From NCBI RefSeq assembly GCF_005864045.1, contig NZ_VBSP01000009.1, forward strand, positions 1-58,309: a stretch of DNA of 58,309 nucleotides. The letters run 5' to 3'. The notes beneath the pieces were generated by a model. It searched no databases and was not told the DNA's origin. It worked only from the letters and a program-made list of their open reading frames with translations. The DNA is from Ruoffia tabacinasalis (GTDB lineage Bacteria > Bacillota > Bacilli > Lactobacillales > Aerococcaceae). The position numbers and the translations under genes were made by a program. Of the stretch, positions 17,359-26,411 are shown one piece after another; within the stretch, counting starts at the first letter, position 1, and each line of letters begins with the position of its first letter.

Positions 17359-18483
17359 ATGACAAAAATTTATGCAGAGGAGAATGTGCATATGGTAAAA
17401 CAAGGTTATAGTGTGGAGTTGCATGGGGTAACAAAATCCTTCGACGATACACAAGTGTTAAAATCCATTGATATGGAATTAGAGAAAGGTAAATTTTATA
17501 CTTTATTAGGCCCGTCAGGGTGTGGTAAAACAACGATTCTACGTATTATTGCTGGGTTTACAAAAGCATCATCAGGCCAAGTCTTAATCGATGGTACTGA
17601 AGTTACGAGAGTTGCAGCAAATCAGCGGAAGGTTAACACTGTTTTTCAAGATTATGCACTTTTCCCGCATATGAATATCTTTGATAACATCGCTTTTGGC
17701 TTGTCTGTCAAAGGAGTCGATAAAGCGACGATTAAGGAGAAAGTTTCGGAAATGTTACGTTTAGTGCGCTTAGAAGGGTTCGAAGAGCGTTACATTGATG
17801 CGTTGTCCGGTGGACAAAAGCAACGTGTAGCGATTGCGAGAGCATTAATCAATGAACCGGATGTTCTTTTATTAGATGAGCCTTTGTCTGCGCTAGATTT
17901 AAAACTTCGAACAGACATGCAATATGAATTGCGTGAATTACAAAGACGTTTAGGAATTACTTTTGTCTTTGTTACTCATGATCAAGAAGAAGCTTTAGCT
18001 ATGTCGGATTGGATTTATGTCTTAAATAACGGTGAAATTGTTCAATCAGGAACGCCCGTCGATATTTATGATGAGCCGATCAACCGTTATGTCGCAGACT
18101 TTATTGGTGAGAGTAATATTGTAGCGGCGAAGATGATCGAAGATTATCGGGTTGAATTTGTCGGTCATACGTTTGACTGTGAAGATGGTGGGATACCAAG
18201 TGGTGAAGCGGTAGAGGTTGTTATTCGCCCCGAAGACGTTGAAATTACGTCACCTGAAGCAGGTCAATTGATTGCTAAAGTAGATACTCAATTATTCCGT
18301 GGTGTCTTTAACGAAGTCATTGCTTACGACGAAGATCATAATGAATGGATGATTCATACAACTAAAAAAGTTGAAACTGGTTCTCGAATCGGATTGCGAT
18401 TCGGTCCAAGCGATATTCATGTGATGCGTTTCAACGAATCTGAAGAAGATTTTGATGCCCGTTTAGAACAGTATGAAGACTAG
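17359..18483 (+). CDS. potA: Spermidine/putrescine ABC transporter ATPase
   Basis: 374-residue cytoplasmic ATPase driving polyamine import. Walker [10 protein letters not shown] (about 53), Q-loop [12 protein letters not shown], signature [15 protein letters not shown], Walker [13 protein letters not shown] and H-loop FVTHDQEEA are all canonical. A C-terminal TOBE-like domain ([10 protein letters not shown]...) follows. AAAGGAG precedes the ATG at 17359. It is the first gene of potABCD, nine bases before potB. CysA/MalK-type ATPases look similar; the neighbouring genes settle the assignment. Confidence 0.95.
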   Translation: MTKIYAEENVHMVKQGYSVELHGVTKSFDDTQVLKSIDMELEKGKFYTLLGPSGCGKTTILRIIAGFTKASSGQVLIDGTEVTRVAANQRKVNTVFQDYALFPHMNIFDNIAFGLSVKGVDKATIKEKVSEMLRLVRLEGFEERYIDALSGGQKQRVAIARALINEPDVLLLDEPLSALDLKLRTDMQYELRELQRRLGITFVFVTHDQEEALAMSDWIYVLNNGEIVQSGTPVDIYDEPINRYVADFIGESNIVAAKMIEDYRVEFVGHTFDCEDGGIPSGEAVEVVIRPEDVEITSPEAGQLIAKVDTQLFRGVFNEVIAYDEDHNEWMIHTTKKVETGSRIGLRFGPSDIHVMRFNESEEDFDARLEQYED

Positions 18484-18492
18484 AGGTGGGCA

Positions 18493-19311
18493 ATGAATAC
18501 GAAAAAACATCATTTATTAGCGATACCGTATTACTTATGGATTATATTGTTTGTCATTGCACCGATTCTTTTATTATTGTATCGGTCATTCTTTAATATC
18601 GCCGGTCAGTTTACTTTTGATAATTATATTCATTATTTTACGAATCGAAATTATTTGGTTATGACTGCTAGCTCATTTTTATATGCTTTTTTAGTCACAT
18701 TGGTCACACTGGTTATTGCGTATCCAATGGCGTATTTTTTAACAAAGACAAAGCGTAAAGATTTGTGGCTATTGTTGATTATCTTACCTACGTGGATAAA
18801 CTTATTACTTAAAATCTATGCCTTTATTGGGATTTTAAGTCAAACAGGACCAATTAATTCATTTTTAACGAATTTAGGTTTTGAATCACAACAGTTATTA
18901 TTTACGAATATTGCCTTTTTATTAGTGGCGGCCTATATTGAATTACCGTTTATGTTGTTGCCAATCTTTAATTCGATTGATGAGATACTACATTCACTGA
19001 TTGAAGCAAGTACGGACTTAGGATCAAGTGAATGGGTGACAGTGAGACGAGTAGTGATGCCATTATCGATGCGTGGAGTGAGAAGTGGTGTTCAAGCAGT
19101 ATTTATCCCTTCTCTATCTTTATTCATGTTAACGCGTTTAATCGGTGGGAACCGAGTCATTACCTTAGGAACAGCAGTGGAACAGCATTTCTTAGTGACC
19201 CAAAACTGGGGAATGGGTGCCACGATTGGTGTTGTCTTAATGGTTTCAATGGTATTAGTTATGTTCCTTACTCGTAGCCGTAACGATCAAGGGGGTGCAA
19301 GTAATGACTAA
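18493..19311 (+). CDS. potB: Spermidine/putrescine ABC transporter permease PotB
   Basis: 272 residues with six predicted membrane helices. The EAA loop for ATPase contact is EASTDLGSSEWVTVRRVVMPLSMRGVRSG. The N-terminus YYLWIILFVIAPILLLLYRSF is typical of PotB. The gene lies within potABCD; its stop overlaps the potC start by eight bases. Confidence 0.94.
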   Translation: MNTKKHHLLAIPYYLWIILFVIAPILLLLYRSFFNIAGQFTFDNYIHYFTNRNYLVMTASSFLYAFLVTLVTLVIAYPMAYFLTKTKRKDLWLLLIILPTWINLLLKIYAFIGILSQTGPINSFLTNLGFESQQLLFTNIAFLLVAAYIELPFMLLPIFNSIDEILHSLIEASTDLGSSEWVTVRRVVMPLSMRGVRSGVQAVFIPSLSLFMLTRLIGGNRVITLGTAVEQHFLVTQNWGMGATIGVVLMVSMVLVMFLTRSRNDQGGASND

Positions 19312-20131
19312 AGGGAAGTTTAAATGGTCTAACTTATATATTATCTTAGTATTTATTATTTTGTACTTACCAATTGGGTATTTAATTGCGTATTCTTTCA
19401 ATAGTGGTGGGAATATGTCTGATTTTACAGGCTTTACTTTAGAACATTATCAGACATTATTTGCTGATCAGCGGTTATTATCATTTATCATGAATACGTT
19501 TATCATTGCCTTACTGTCAGCGACGATTGCGACAGCGATTGGAACTTTTGGGGCGATTGCCATTTATTATGCGCGCTTGAATAGTCAGCGGCAATTTTTA
19601 TTGAATACGAATAATGTCTTGATGGTCACACCAGATGTTATGATGGGGGCAAGTTTCTTAATATTATTCTCTAGTATATTGCCACTTCGTTTAGGTTTTT
19701 GGAGTGTCCTTTTGGCTCACGTAGCTTTTAGTATTCCAATTGTTGTGTTAATGATTTTACCTCGTTTATATGAGATGAATCCGAACATGATTACTGCGGC
19801 CCAAGATTTAGGGGCGACGCATTGGCAAATATTATCACGTGTCGTTATACCAAGTATTGTTCGTGGTATTGTATCTGGTTTCTTTATGGCTTTTACCTAT
19901 TCACTCGATGATTTCGCGGTAACATTCTTCGTTACTGGGAACGGCTTTAGTACTGTTTCGATCGAAGTGTATTCAAGAGCGCGAACAGGTATTAGTTTAG
20001 AAATTAATGCTTTAAGTACATTAATGTTTGTACTCGCTTTAGCTTTAGTCTTTGGTTATTATCAAATCCAAACGAGCGATCAAAGACGTATTCGTAAACA
20101 AGCTAATAAGAAAGTAGGTGGTCTGCGATGA
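19304..20131 (+). CDS. potC: Spermidine/putrescine ABC transporter permease PotC
   Basis: 275 residues with six predicted helices. The EAA loop is AAQDLGATHWQILSRVVIPSIVRGI, and SLDDFAVTFFVTGNG is a PotC hallmark. The ATG at 19304 is chosen because AAGGGGG precedes it; an in-frame GTG at 19295 lies within that ribosome-binding region. It overlaps potB by eight bases and potD by four (ATGA), so the operon is tightly coupled. Confidence 0.94.
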   Translation: MTKGKFKWSNLYIILVFIILYLPIGYLIAYSFNSGGNMSDFTGFTLEHYQTLFADQRLLSFIMNTFIIALLSATIATAIGTFGAIAIYYARLNSQRQFLLNTNNVLMVTPDVMMGASFLILFSSILPLRLGFWSVLLAHVAFSIPIVVLMILPRLYEMNPNMITAAQDLGATHWQILSRVVIPSIVRGIVSGFFMAFTYSLDDFAVTFFVTGNGFSTVSIEVYSRARTGISLEINALSTLMFVLALALVFGYYQIQTSDQRRIRKQANKKVGGLR

Positions 20132-21204
20132 AACAATTAATGACCATGTTATTAGGGATTTTACTAATTGTTGCTGTGTTATTTGGTTTTAGACATCAGT
20201 TAGAAAGTAGTTTAGGACTGACAGATGGTAATACGATTGTCTTTTATAACTGGGGAGATTACATTGATCCAGAATTACTGACTCAGTTTGAGGAAGAGAC
20301 AGGGTATTCAGTTATCTATGAAACCTTTGATTCGAATGAAGCGATGATGACGAAGATTGAACAAGGCGGGACACGTTATGATGTAGCAGTTCCTAGTGAG
20401 TATATGATTGAACAAATGATTGAAGCAGATTTGTTACAAGAGATTGATCATTCATTGTTACCTAACTTAGAGAACATTAATCCGCGATTCTTAGATTTAG
20501 AGTTTGATTCGAATAATCGTTTTTCTATTCCATATTTCTGGGGAACATTAGGTATTATCTACAATACAAATTATGTTGATGAAAGTGAAGTTCAACAATG
20601 GAATGATTTGTGGAATCCGAAATTCCGTAATAATATTATGATTTACGATGGAGCGAGAGAAGTCTTAGGCGTTGGTTTACAATCACTTGGATATTCATTA
20701 AATGAAACAGATAGTACAAGATTAAGAGAAGCAACGAACAAGATGAAAACTTTGATGCCAAATATATTAGCTCTTGTTGCAGATGAGATGAAGATGCATC
20801 TTGGTAACGAAAAAGCGATGATTGGGGTGACGTTCTCCGGGGAAGCGTCCATGGCAATATGGGAAAATCCAGAACTTGCATATGTCTTACCAGAAGAAGG
20901 ATCAAACCTTTGGTTTGATAATATTGTGATTCCTCATAATGCACAAAACGTTGAAGGGGCACATGCTTTAATTGATTTCTTACTTCGACCTGAAGTAGCA
21001 GCGCAAAATGCTGATTACGTCGGTTATTCAACACCGAATGAAGCGGCGATGGCTTTAATGGATCCAGAAGTCATTTCCGATGAAGCCTTTTATCCAAGTG
21101 AAGATGCTTTAGATAAATTGGAAGTATACCGCGGATTAGGGCAAGAGAAATTAATTGAATATAATGATTTATTCTTAGAAGTGAAGATCGAACCAAGAGA
21201 CTAA
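20128..21204 (+). CDS. potD: Spermidine/putrescine-binding protein PotD
   Basis: 358-residue extracellular receptor. The mature region opens with IVFYNWGDYIDPELLTQFEEET, the PotD/PotF signature, and contains YDVAVPSEYMIEQMI and IPYFWGTLGIIYNT. The N-terminal hydrophobic segment (about 5-22) has no lipobox cysteine, so it probably acts as an uncleaved membrane anchor, as in streptococcal PotD. Last gene of potABCD, followed by a terminator. Whether spermidine or putrescine is preferred cannot be judged. Confidence 0.94.
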   Translation: MKQLMTMLLGILLIVAVLFGFRHQLESSLGLTDGNTIVFYNWGDYIDPELLTQFEEETGYSVIYETFDSNEAMMTKIEQGGTRYDVAVPSEYMIEQMIEADLLQEIDHSLLPNLENINPRFLDLEFDSNNRFSIPYFWGTLGIIYNTNYVDESEVQQWNDLWNPKFRNNIMIYDGAREVLGVGLQSLGYSLNETDSTRLREATNKMKTLMPNILALVADEMKMHLGNEKAMIGVTFSGEASMAIWENPELAYVLPEEGSNLWFDNIVIPHNAQNVEGAHALIDFLLRPEVAAQNADYVGYSTPNEAAMALMDPEVISDEAFYPSEDALDKLEVYRGLGQEKLIEYNDLFLEVKIEPRD

Positions 21205-21223
21205 ACGGTTTTCCAATAAAAAA

Positions 21224-21279
21224 CAGAGGATTGATAGATGGTGAGTTCATAGACTTCTCCATTTAATCAATCCTCTTTT
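21224..21279 (+). terminator. Terminator of potABCD
   Basis: CAGAGGATTGAT pairs with ATCAATCCTCT, with an inner ATGG/CCAT, and leads into TTTTG. Confidence 0.85.
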
Positions 21280-21398
21280 GCTGTTATTTAATATAATTGT
21301 AATCTTTAAGAAGAATCTTTACATAAAATTTACAAGAAACTTTCATTAAATTTATATTAGCTTGGTATGATAGTAGTAACAAAAGAGGAGGATGGATA

Positions 21399-21761
21399 AT
21401 GGTGCTATTGGAAAAGCTAATTATTGACATATCACAGAAAAAATTCGCCAAAGCTTCATCCTTTATTATTGAACGATTTGTCGTACCGGAAAATCAGGAT
21501 GGGCTTATGTTGTCATTCCAGATGGCCTATGATTACATTAACTTAATTCTAGTGTATGATAGCAATTATAATTTGAGAGCAGAAACAACTCAAATACACG
21601 AGAGGCGTGTCATTAAAATTCACGAGCAGGACCTCTACACAAGCAATGAAGCTAAGGCAGGGTTAATTCCTGAGGGTGAGTGGATTATTGCTTTTGAAAT
21701 CAATAATGAGGAGTTGCCTGACGTTGAATCTTTATGCATGATTGAAGTGACAAGTCATTAA
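21399..21761 (+). CDS. Hypothetical protein, 120 aa
   Basis: Not recognised with confidence. A strong ribosome binding site (GAGGAGG) precedes the ATG, and a terminator-like hairpin follows at 21820-21850, so it is probably a real single gene. There is no signal peptide or membrane helix. The pattern (ERFVVPENQDGLMLSFQMAYDYINLILVYD ... GLIPEGEWIIAFEIN) looks like a beta-sandwich. It loosely recalls the N-terminal accessory domain of CehA/McbA-type PHP hydrolases, where a similar 'G.IP.G.W.I' segment occurs, but no metal-binding PHP domain follows. It could be a stand-alone domain or the leftover of a larger gene. Confidence 0.55.
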   Translation: MVLLEKLIIDISQKKFAKASSFIIERFVVPENQDGLMLSFQMAYDYINLILVYDSNYNLRAETTQIHERRVIKIHEQDLYTSNEAKAGLIPEGEWIIAFEINNEELPDVESLCMIEVTSH

Positions 21762-21819
21762 TATTCTTAAAATAATGAAAATCTAAAAATATTCATAAAT
21801 AAATAACAACTAAAGTGTA

Positions 21820-21850
21820 GAATGAGGATTGGAAACAAACCTCATTTTTT
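21820..21850 (+). terminator. Terminator after the 120-aa gene
   Basis: AATGAGG pairs with CCTCATT across a 12-base loop, followed by TTTT. A short stem, moderate support. Confidence 0.55.
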
Positions 21851-22060
21851 AAACTTAAAATAAAACAACGGTCGGCATGTAATGCTTTTATATTGTCTTA
21901 AAATCCGTTACTATTAAAGGTAGTAATTTTGAACATAATCAGTGTGTATAATGAAACACACATATAAAGTAGTTTGATTGTAAGCATAAATAGAAAGAGA
22001 ATCATTTTTTGTCTCTCAATCTATGAATGATTTAATAAAGTATAGAAAGAAGGATAATGA
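21851..22060. other. AT-rich intergenic region before gtrA
   Basis: Together with the preceding terminator this is a ~300-bp gap. It is AT-rich and contains a short imperfect stem (GAGA...TCTC near 22000). No ORF or confident promoter is seen apart from the ribosome binding site AAGAAGG directly before 22061. Confidence 0.5.
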
Positions 22061-22522
22061 ATGAAACGTTTGATACAACAGTTTTTTAACTTTGCTGTTG
22101 TCGGTGGGATCTCAACATTGATTGATTTTATTGTGCTATATATTAGCTATGAAGTACTAGGCATGAATTACTTAATCGGCACAGCCATCGCGTTCATTAT
22201 TGCTACCGTATTTAATTACTGGGCAAGTATGCGATTTATTTTTGTTAGTAAGTTTGGAAAAGACCAACGCTATAAAGAAATTACAATCTTCTTATCACTG
22301 AGTATCGTCGGACTTATCTTGACACAGATTTTGATGTTCGTATTTGTAGAATGGTTTGGTGTGGCAGTCATGATAAGTAAGATTTTCGTCACAGGTTTTG
22401 TGATGGTGTTTAACTTTGTATCGCGAAAAATTCTTTTAGATGATTCGAGTTCGGATGAATCAATCGATGCGGTACAAACTGAAAAAGTTGCTGTTAAGGA
22501 GGCAAATCATTTTGACAAGTAA
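22061..22522 (+). CDS. GtrA-family membrane protein
   Basis: 153 residues with four predicted membrane helices. The start FFNFAVVGGISTLIDFIVLY and the internal FNYWASMRFIFVSK match the GtrA domain (flippase-like proteins that translocate polyprenyl-phosphate-linked sugars). The hydrophilic tail is charged. It overlaps the following glycosyltransferase by 11 bases and so almost certainly works with it in surface glycan or teichoic acid glycosylation. The sugar is unknown. Confidence 0.88.
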   Translation: MKRLIQQFFNFAVVGGISTLIDFIVLYISYEVLGMNYLIGTAIAFIIATVFNYWASMRFIFVSKFGKDQRYKEITIFLSLSIVGLILTQILMFVFVEWFGVAVMISKIFVTGFVMVFNFVSRKILLDDSSSDESIDAVQTEKVAVKEANHFDK

Positions 22523-23468
22523 TATTATGACGATTGTCGTTCCTTCTTATAATGAAGAGGATACGCTGGAAATTTTTATGGATGCGATTTTAGAAACTCA
22601 AAAGAAATTGCCATCTGTTTTTATTGAGACATTATTTGTAAATGATGGATCTCGTGACAATACACTTGCAGTTATTAAGCAATTAGCTGCAAAATATCCA
22701 GATAGAGTTAGCTACATCTCTTTCTCAAGAAATTTTGGTAAAGAAGCGGGAATTATGGCAGGGCTTGAGTATGCTCAAGGTGAGTGGGTTGCTTTAATGG
22801 ATGCGGACTTACAAGATCCCCCTGAGATGCTCGTTGAGATGCATCGATTAATTACAGAAGAAGATTATGATGTTGTAGGAACGAAGCGGGTGAACCGCGA
22901 AGGTGAGCCACCAGTGAGGTCATTCTTCGCCAATTTATACTATAAGTTGAACAATGTCATCTCTGATGTCAAATTAGAAGAAGGTGTTCGAGACTATCGT
23001 TTAATGAAGCGCGAAGTTGTTGATGCTGTTTTAAGCTTGCCTGAGAGAAATCGATTCTCTAAAGGAATCTTTAGTTGGGTCGGTTATAAAGTGAAGTATT
23101 TAGATTACTATAACGTTGAGCGAAGTGCCGGAGATTCTTCTTGGTCCTTTACCCAACTCATTCGATATGCCTTCGATGGCATCATCAGTTTCTCAGATGC
23201 GCCATTAACTTTTGCAAGTATGCTTGGTTTGATCATCTTTATTCTATCAAGTATTTATGGGATCTACATTATTGTTAAGACAGTTCTTCTCGGAGCAACA
23301 ACACCAGGTTGGCCTAGTCTAGCGGTTCTCATCGTTGGTATGGGTGGTCTGCAATTGTTCTGTTTAGGCATTGTTGGTAAGTACGTCGCTAAAATCTTCA
23401 ACGAAACAAAGCGTCGCCCACTCTACATTGTGAAAGAAGCTCATTCACGCGAAGAAATTGAAAAATAA
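22512..23468 (+). CDS. GT2 glycosyltransferase, polyprenyl-phosphate sugar type (GtrB/DPM1-like)
   Basis: 318 residues. The cytoplasmic GT-A domain has VVPSYNEEDTLEIF, the DxD-like MDADLQDPPEML and FSRNFGKEAGIMAG. Two C-terminal membrane helices (about 233-255 and 268-295) fit undecaprenyl-phosphate glucosyltransferases of the GtrB/YkoT group. The best start is TTG 22512, nine bases after AAGGAGG; an ATG at 22527 is the alternative. With GtrA it should form a two-part lipid-linked sugar synthesis and flipping module. A terminal glycosyltransferase is not adjacent. Confidence 0.9.
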   Translation: MTSNIMTIVVPSYNEEDTLEIFMDAILETQKKLPSVFIETLFVNDGSRDNTLAVIKQLAAKYPDRVSYISFSRNFGKEAGIMAGLEYAQGEWVALMDADLQDPPEMLVEMHRLITEEDYDVVGTKRVNREGEPPVRSFFANLYYKLNNVISDVKLEEGVRDYRLMKREVVDAVLSLPERNRFSKGIFSWVGYKVKYLDYYNVERSAGDSSWSFTQLIRYAFDGIISFSDAPLTFASMLGLIIFILSSIYGIYIIVKTVLLGATTPGWPSLAVLIVGMGGLQLFCLGIVGKYVAKIFNETKRRPLYIVKEAHSREEIEK

Positions 23469-23470
23469 TA

Positions 23471-23520
23471 AAAACCGTCTAAGTCTCAAGCGTAAATAGC
23501 GTAGAGATTTAGACGGTTTT
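23471..23520. terminator. Bidirectional terminator after the glycosyltransferase
   Basis: AAAACCGTCTAAgTCTC pairs with GAGAtTTAGACGGTTTT around a 16-base loop, between two convergent genes. Confidence 0.9.
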
Positions 23521-23529
23521 AGTATTTAT

Positions 23530-24174
23530 TTAGCTACTACTTAAAGCATGTGCAGCCCATTCTGCATTGATTAAATGAAATTGGCCAGTTTCTGTTGTAT
23601 TCACTATCTTCTTATATTTGTCTTTGGCGAATTTAAGTAAATTATCACTAAAATCAACTAAAAGTTGTTCATTAGCCGTAATGTACATAATTTTTGGTAC
23701 GCCATCTTTCATATAGAAGAAGCGTGATTTAACCTCTTCATTAGGTCTTTCTTTAGCAAATAACCCATCTGTCAATAATTTAACAATTTCGACTTCGCGG
23801 TCATTATAGTGATGTTCAAATAATTGAATTTTTTCAATTAAATCAGCATGGTGTGTTACAATACGCAATTCGTAATCAGAAAGATCCACTTTCTCATCGC
23901 GAGTCACATTTTCTAAAAGTGTACTCAATTGATTTTGTTTGTTTTTTAAGTTTGGTACTAAAAAGACCATAAACTTTTTAATGGGATCATGATATAAGAA
24001 TTCTGTTTCGATTTGTCTGCGTGCACCACAATTACTACATTCAAAATATTGTAGTTGGCCATTTAATAAGTCTTTTTTCAAGTTTGGCTGAAATTTAGAA
24101 TTTACACGTGTTTCTACTTCTTGTGAAGCGGGCGTTTCACACACAGGGCATTTAATTTTAACTACTTGTTTCAT
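23530..24174 (-). CDS. CpXC-domain protein
   Basis: 214 residues. The N-terminus has two zinc-ribbon-like pairs, IKCPVCET and YFECSNCGARRQIET, which define the CpXC domain (about residues 1-65). The rest is a charged alpha/beta region with no recognised motif. No signal peptide, so cytosolic. Function of CpXC proteins is unknown. GGAGGATTC precedes the ATG. Single gene. Confidence 0.8.
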   Translation of the reverse strand: MKQVVKIKCPVCETPASQEVETRVNSKFQPNLKKDLLNGQLQYFECSNCGARRQIETEFLYHDPIKKFMVFLVPNLKNKQNQLSTLLENVTRDEKVDLSDYELRIVTHHADLIEKIQLFEHHYNDREVEIVKLLTDGLFAKERPNEEVKSRFFYMKDGVPKIMYITANEQLLVDFSDNLLKFAKDKYKKIVNTTETGQFHLINAEWAAHALSSS

Positions 24175-24275
24175 TGAATCCTCCTAGAAGCTGTTCTATT
24201 GATATAGTCAATACATTCATTATAACAAAAATAGATAATTTATACGATATCAAAGGTAACAAGTATTCATGAGTA

Positions 24276-24284
24276 TGCTATAAT
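24276..24284 (+). promoter_or_regulatory. Extended -10 promoter of rpiA-pdp
   Basis: TGCTATAAT, a perfect extended -10, lies 64 bases before the rpiA start. It is identical to the potA box at 17299. Confidence 0.6.
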
Positions 24285-24348
24285 TTAATTGATAGGGCTA
24301 CCAAAGTGAATGGAGCTCAAATATGAGAGAAGATAAGGTGGATGACAA

Positions 24349-25035
24349 ATGTCTTTAGGGAAAGAAGCTGTTGGACGGAAAGCAGCAGATTATGTTGAAG
24401 ATGGGATGGTAGTTGGCTTTGGTACGGGCTCAACTGCATATTTCTTTATAGATGAAGTTGGAAAAAGAATACAAGCTGGCGAACTGAAACATATTGTTGG
24501 AGTTGCGACGTCTCGTCGTACTTTAACGCAAATGCAGTCTTTAGGCATTGAGAGTCGTTCGCTAGATGATGTAAACTTTATTGATTTACTTGTTGATGGG
24601 GCCGATGAGACGACCCATGATTTTAACGGTATTAAAGGTGGCGGGGGCGCTTTATTATACGAGAAAATCGTTGCTCAAAACAGCCGTCGGATCATTTGGA
24701 TTGTGACGGAAGATAAATTGGTCGATACTTTAGGTAAATTCCCACTTCCTGTCGAAATTGTTCAATTTGGAAGTTGGAAATTATTCCGTACTTTCGATCA
24801 ATCAGGTATGAATCCAACATTTAGAAAATCAGGCCAAGATACTTTATTTATTACAGATTCTGGTAATTATATTATTGATTTAAATTTAGATGTGATTCAA
24901 AACCCTCATCAATTAGCATTTGAGCTAAGTAATATGGTTGGGGTTGTCGAACATGGTTTATTTTTAAATTATCCTGATGTCATCTTATCAAGTGATGCTG
25001 AAGGAAATGTACAAGAAATTACACGAAGTAAATAA
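24349..25035 (+). CDS. rpiA: Ribose-5-phosphate isomerase A
   Basis: Interconverts ribose 5-phosphate and ribulose 5-phosphate. The 228 residues have the phosphate loop GFGTGSTAYFF (about 23-33), VDGADETTHDFNGIKGGGGALLYEKIV with the catalytic Asp/Glu and Lys, and KFPLPVEIV, all RpiA signatures. It is followed after 21 bases by pyrimidine-nucleoside phosphorylase. The pair links nucleoside salvage, which releases pentose 1-phosphates, to the pentose phosphate pool. Confidence 0.96.
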   Translation: MSLGKEAVGRKAADYVEDGMVVGFGTGSTAYFFIDEVGKRIQAGELKHIVGVATSRRTLTQMQSLGIESRSLDDVNFIDLLVDGADETTHDFNGIKGGGGALLYEKIVAQNSRRIIWIVTEDKLVDTLGKFPLPVEIVQFGSWKLFRTFDQSGMNPTFRKSGQDTLFITDSGNYIIDLNLDVIQNPHQLAFELSNMVGVVEHGLFLNYPDVILSSDAEGNVQEITRSK

Positions 25036-25056
25036 TATTGGAAGTGGAGGCAAGTT

Positions 25057-26361
25057 ATGAGAGTTGTTGATATCATTGAGAAAAAACAAATGGGTGAAGA
25101 GTTAAGCGAAGCAGAAATTCGCTTTATGGTGGAAGGTTTGACTTATGAGTCTATCCCGGATTATCAATTGAGTGCTTGGATGATGGCAATATACTTCCAA
25201 GGTATGAATGAAAAAGAAGCCAGTCATTTAACTATGGCTATGGTTGAAAGTGGAGATCAGATTGATTTATCTGGAATTGATGGCGTTAAAGTTGATAAGC
25301 ATTCAACGGGTGGAGTAGGAGACACAACAACGATTGTCCTTGCGCCATTAGTTGCGAGTGCAGGTGTTCCCGTTGCTAAGATGAGTGGACGGGGTCTAGG
25401 CCATACCGGTGGAACCTTAGATAAATTTGAAGCCATTGAAGGCTTTAAGATTGAAGTACCAATTGAGAAATTTATCGAACTAGTGAATAAGAATAAAGTG
25501 GCGGTTGTTGGACAAACTGGTAACTTAGCACCCGCAGATAAGAAGATGTACTCATTACGTGATGTGACAAGTACTGTTCAATCGATTCCATTAATTGCGA
25601 GTTCCATTATGAGTAAGAAAATTGCCTCAGGTGCCGATGCGATTGTATTGGATGTTAAAGTGGGTGACGGTGCGTTCATGAAGACTGTTGATGATGCACG
25701 TCAATTAGCTAAAACAATGGTCCAAATCGGTGAACAAGTGAACCGTAAGACTTTAGCGGTTATCTCTGATATGAGTCAACCTCTTGGTTTTGCTGTTGGG
25801 AATGCTTTAGAAATTCAAGAAGCAATTGATACTTTAAGAGGCGAAGGACCTAGCGACTTAACTGAGTTATGTCTAGTCTTAGGAAGCCAAATGTTAATGG
25901 CTGCGAATAAAGTTGAAAGCTTAGAAGAAGGTAAAGCCTTATTACAAGAAAAAATCGACAATGGAGAAGCATTAGAAACACTCCGTCAATTTATTAAACA
26001 TCAAGGTGGTAACCCAGCGGTTGTTGATGATCCAAGTTTACTGCCGCAAGCGAAATATCAAACTGAAATTAAAGCAGACCGTGATGGTGTGCTTAGTGAT
26101 TGGACAGCACATGAAGTCGGAGTAGCTTGTAGTCTACTTGGAGCAGGTCGCGAGAAATATACAGATGATATCGATCCAGCGGTTGGTGTAGTTCTTAAAG
26201 CGAAAGTTGGAGATTCAGTTAAAAAAGGCGATCCGATTGTTGTTATTCACTCGAATACAGAAGATATTTCTGAAGTTAAAGATAAATTAACAAAAGCCTT
26301 TAAGATTAGTGACCATAGTGAACCAATTCAATTAATTGTTGATACAATTAACCATGCATAG
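25057..26361 (+). CDS. pdp: Pyrimidine-nucleoside phosphorylase
   Basis: Cleaves uridine, thymidine and deoxyuridine with phosphate. The 434 residues fit the family: [12 protein letters not shown] (phosphate binding, about 81-92), [19 protein letters not shown] (signature), [22 protein letters not shown], and a C-terminal domain ending in VHKGDPI-like [12 protein letters not shown]. Second gene of the rpiA operon, with GGAGG before the ATG. The Firmicute context favours Pdp over the thymidine-specific DeoA. Confidence 0.94.
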   Translation: MRVVDIIEKKQMGEELSEAEIRFMVEGLTYESIPDYQLSAWMMAIYFQGMNEKEASHLTMAMVESGDQIDLSGIDGVKVDKHSTGGVGDTTTIVLAPLVASAGVPVAKMSGRGLGHTGGTLDKFEAIEGFKIEVPIEKFIELVNKNKVAVVGQTGNLAPADKKMYSLRDVTSTVQSIPLIASSIMSKKIASGADAIVLDVKVGDGAFMKTVDDARQLAKTMVQIGEQVNRKTLAVISDMSQPLGFAVGNALEIQEAIDTLRGEGPSDLTELCLVLGSQMLMAANKVESLEEGKALLQEKIDNGEALETLRQFIKHQGGNPAVVDDPSLLPQAKYQTEIKADRDGVLSDWTAHEVGVACSLLGAGREKYTDDIDPAVGVVLKAKVGDSVKKGDPIVVIHSNTEDISEVKDKLTKAFKISDHSEPIQLIVDTINHA

Positions 26362-26370
26362 AAAATACTA

Positions 26371-26411
26371 AAAATCCCATTGTCTCATTGAAGAGGCAAT
26401 GGGATTTTTTT
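26371..26411. terminator. Bidirectional terminator between pdp and fni
   Basis: AAAATCCCATTGtCTC pairs with GAGgCAATGGGATTTT, with a T-run to the right and A-run to the left. It overlaps the stop codon of fni. Confidence 0.9.
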
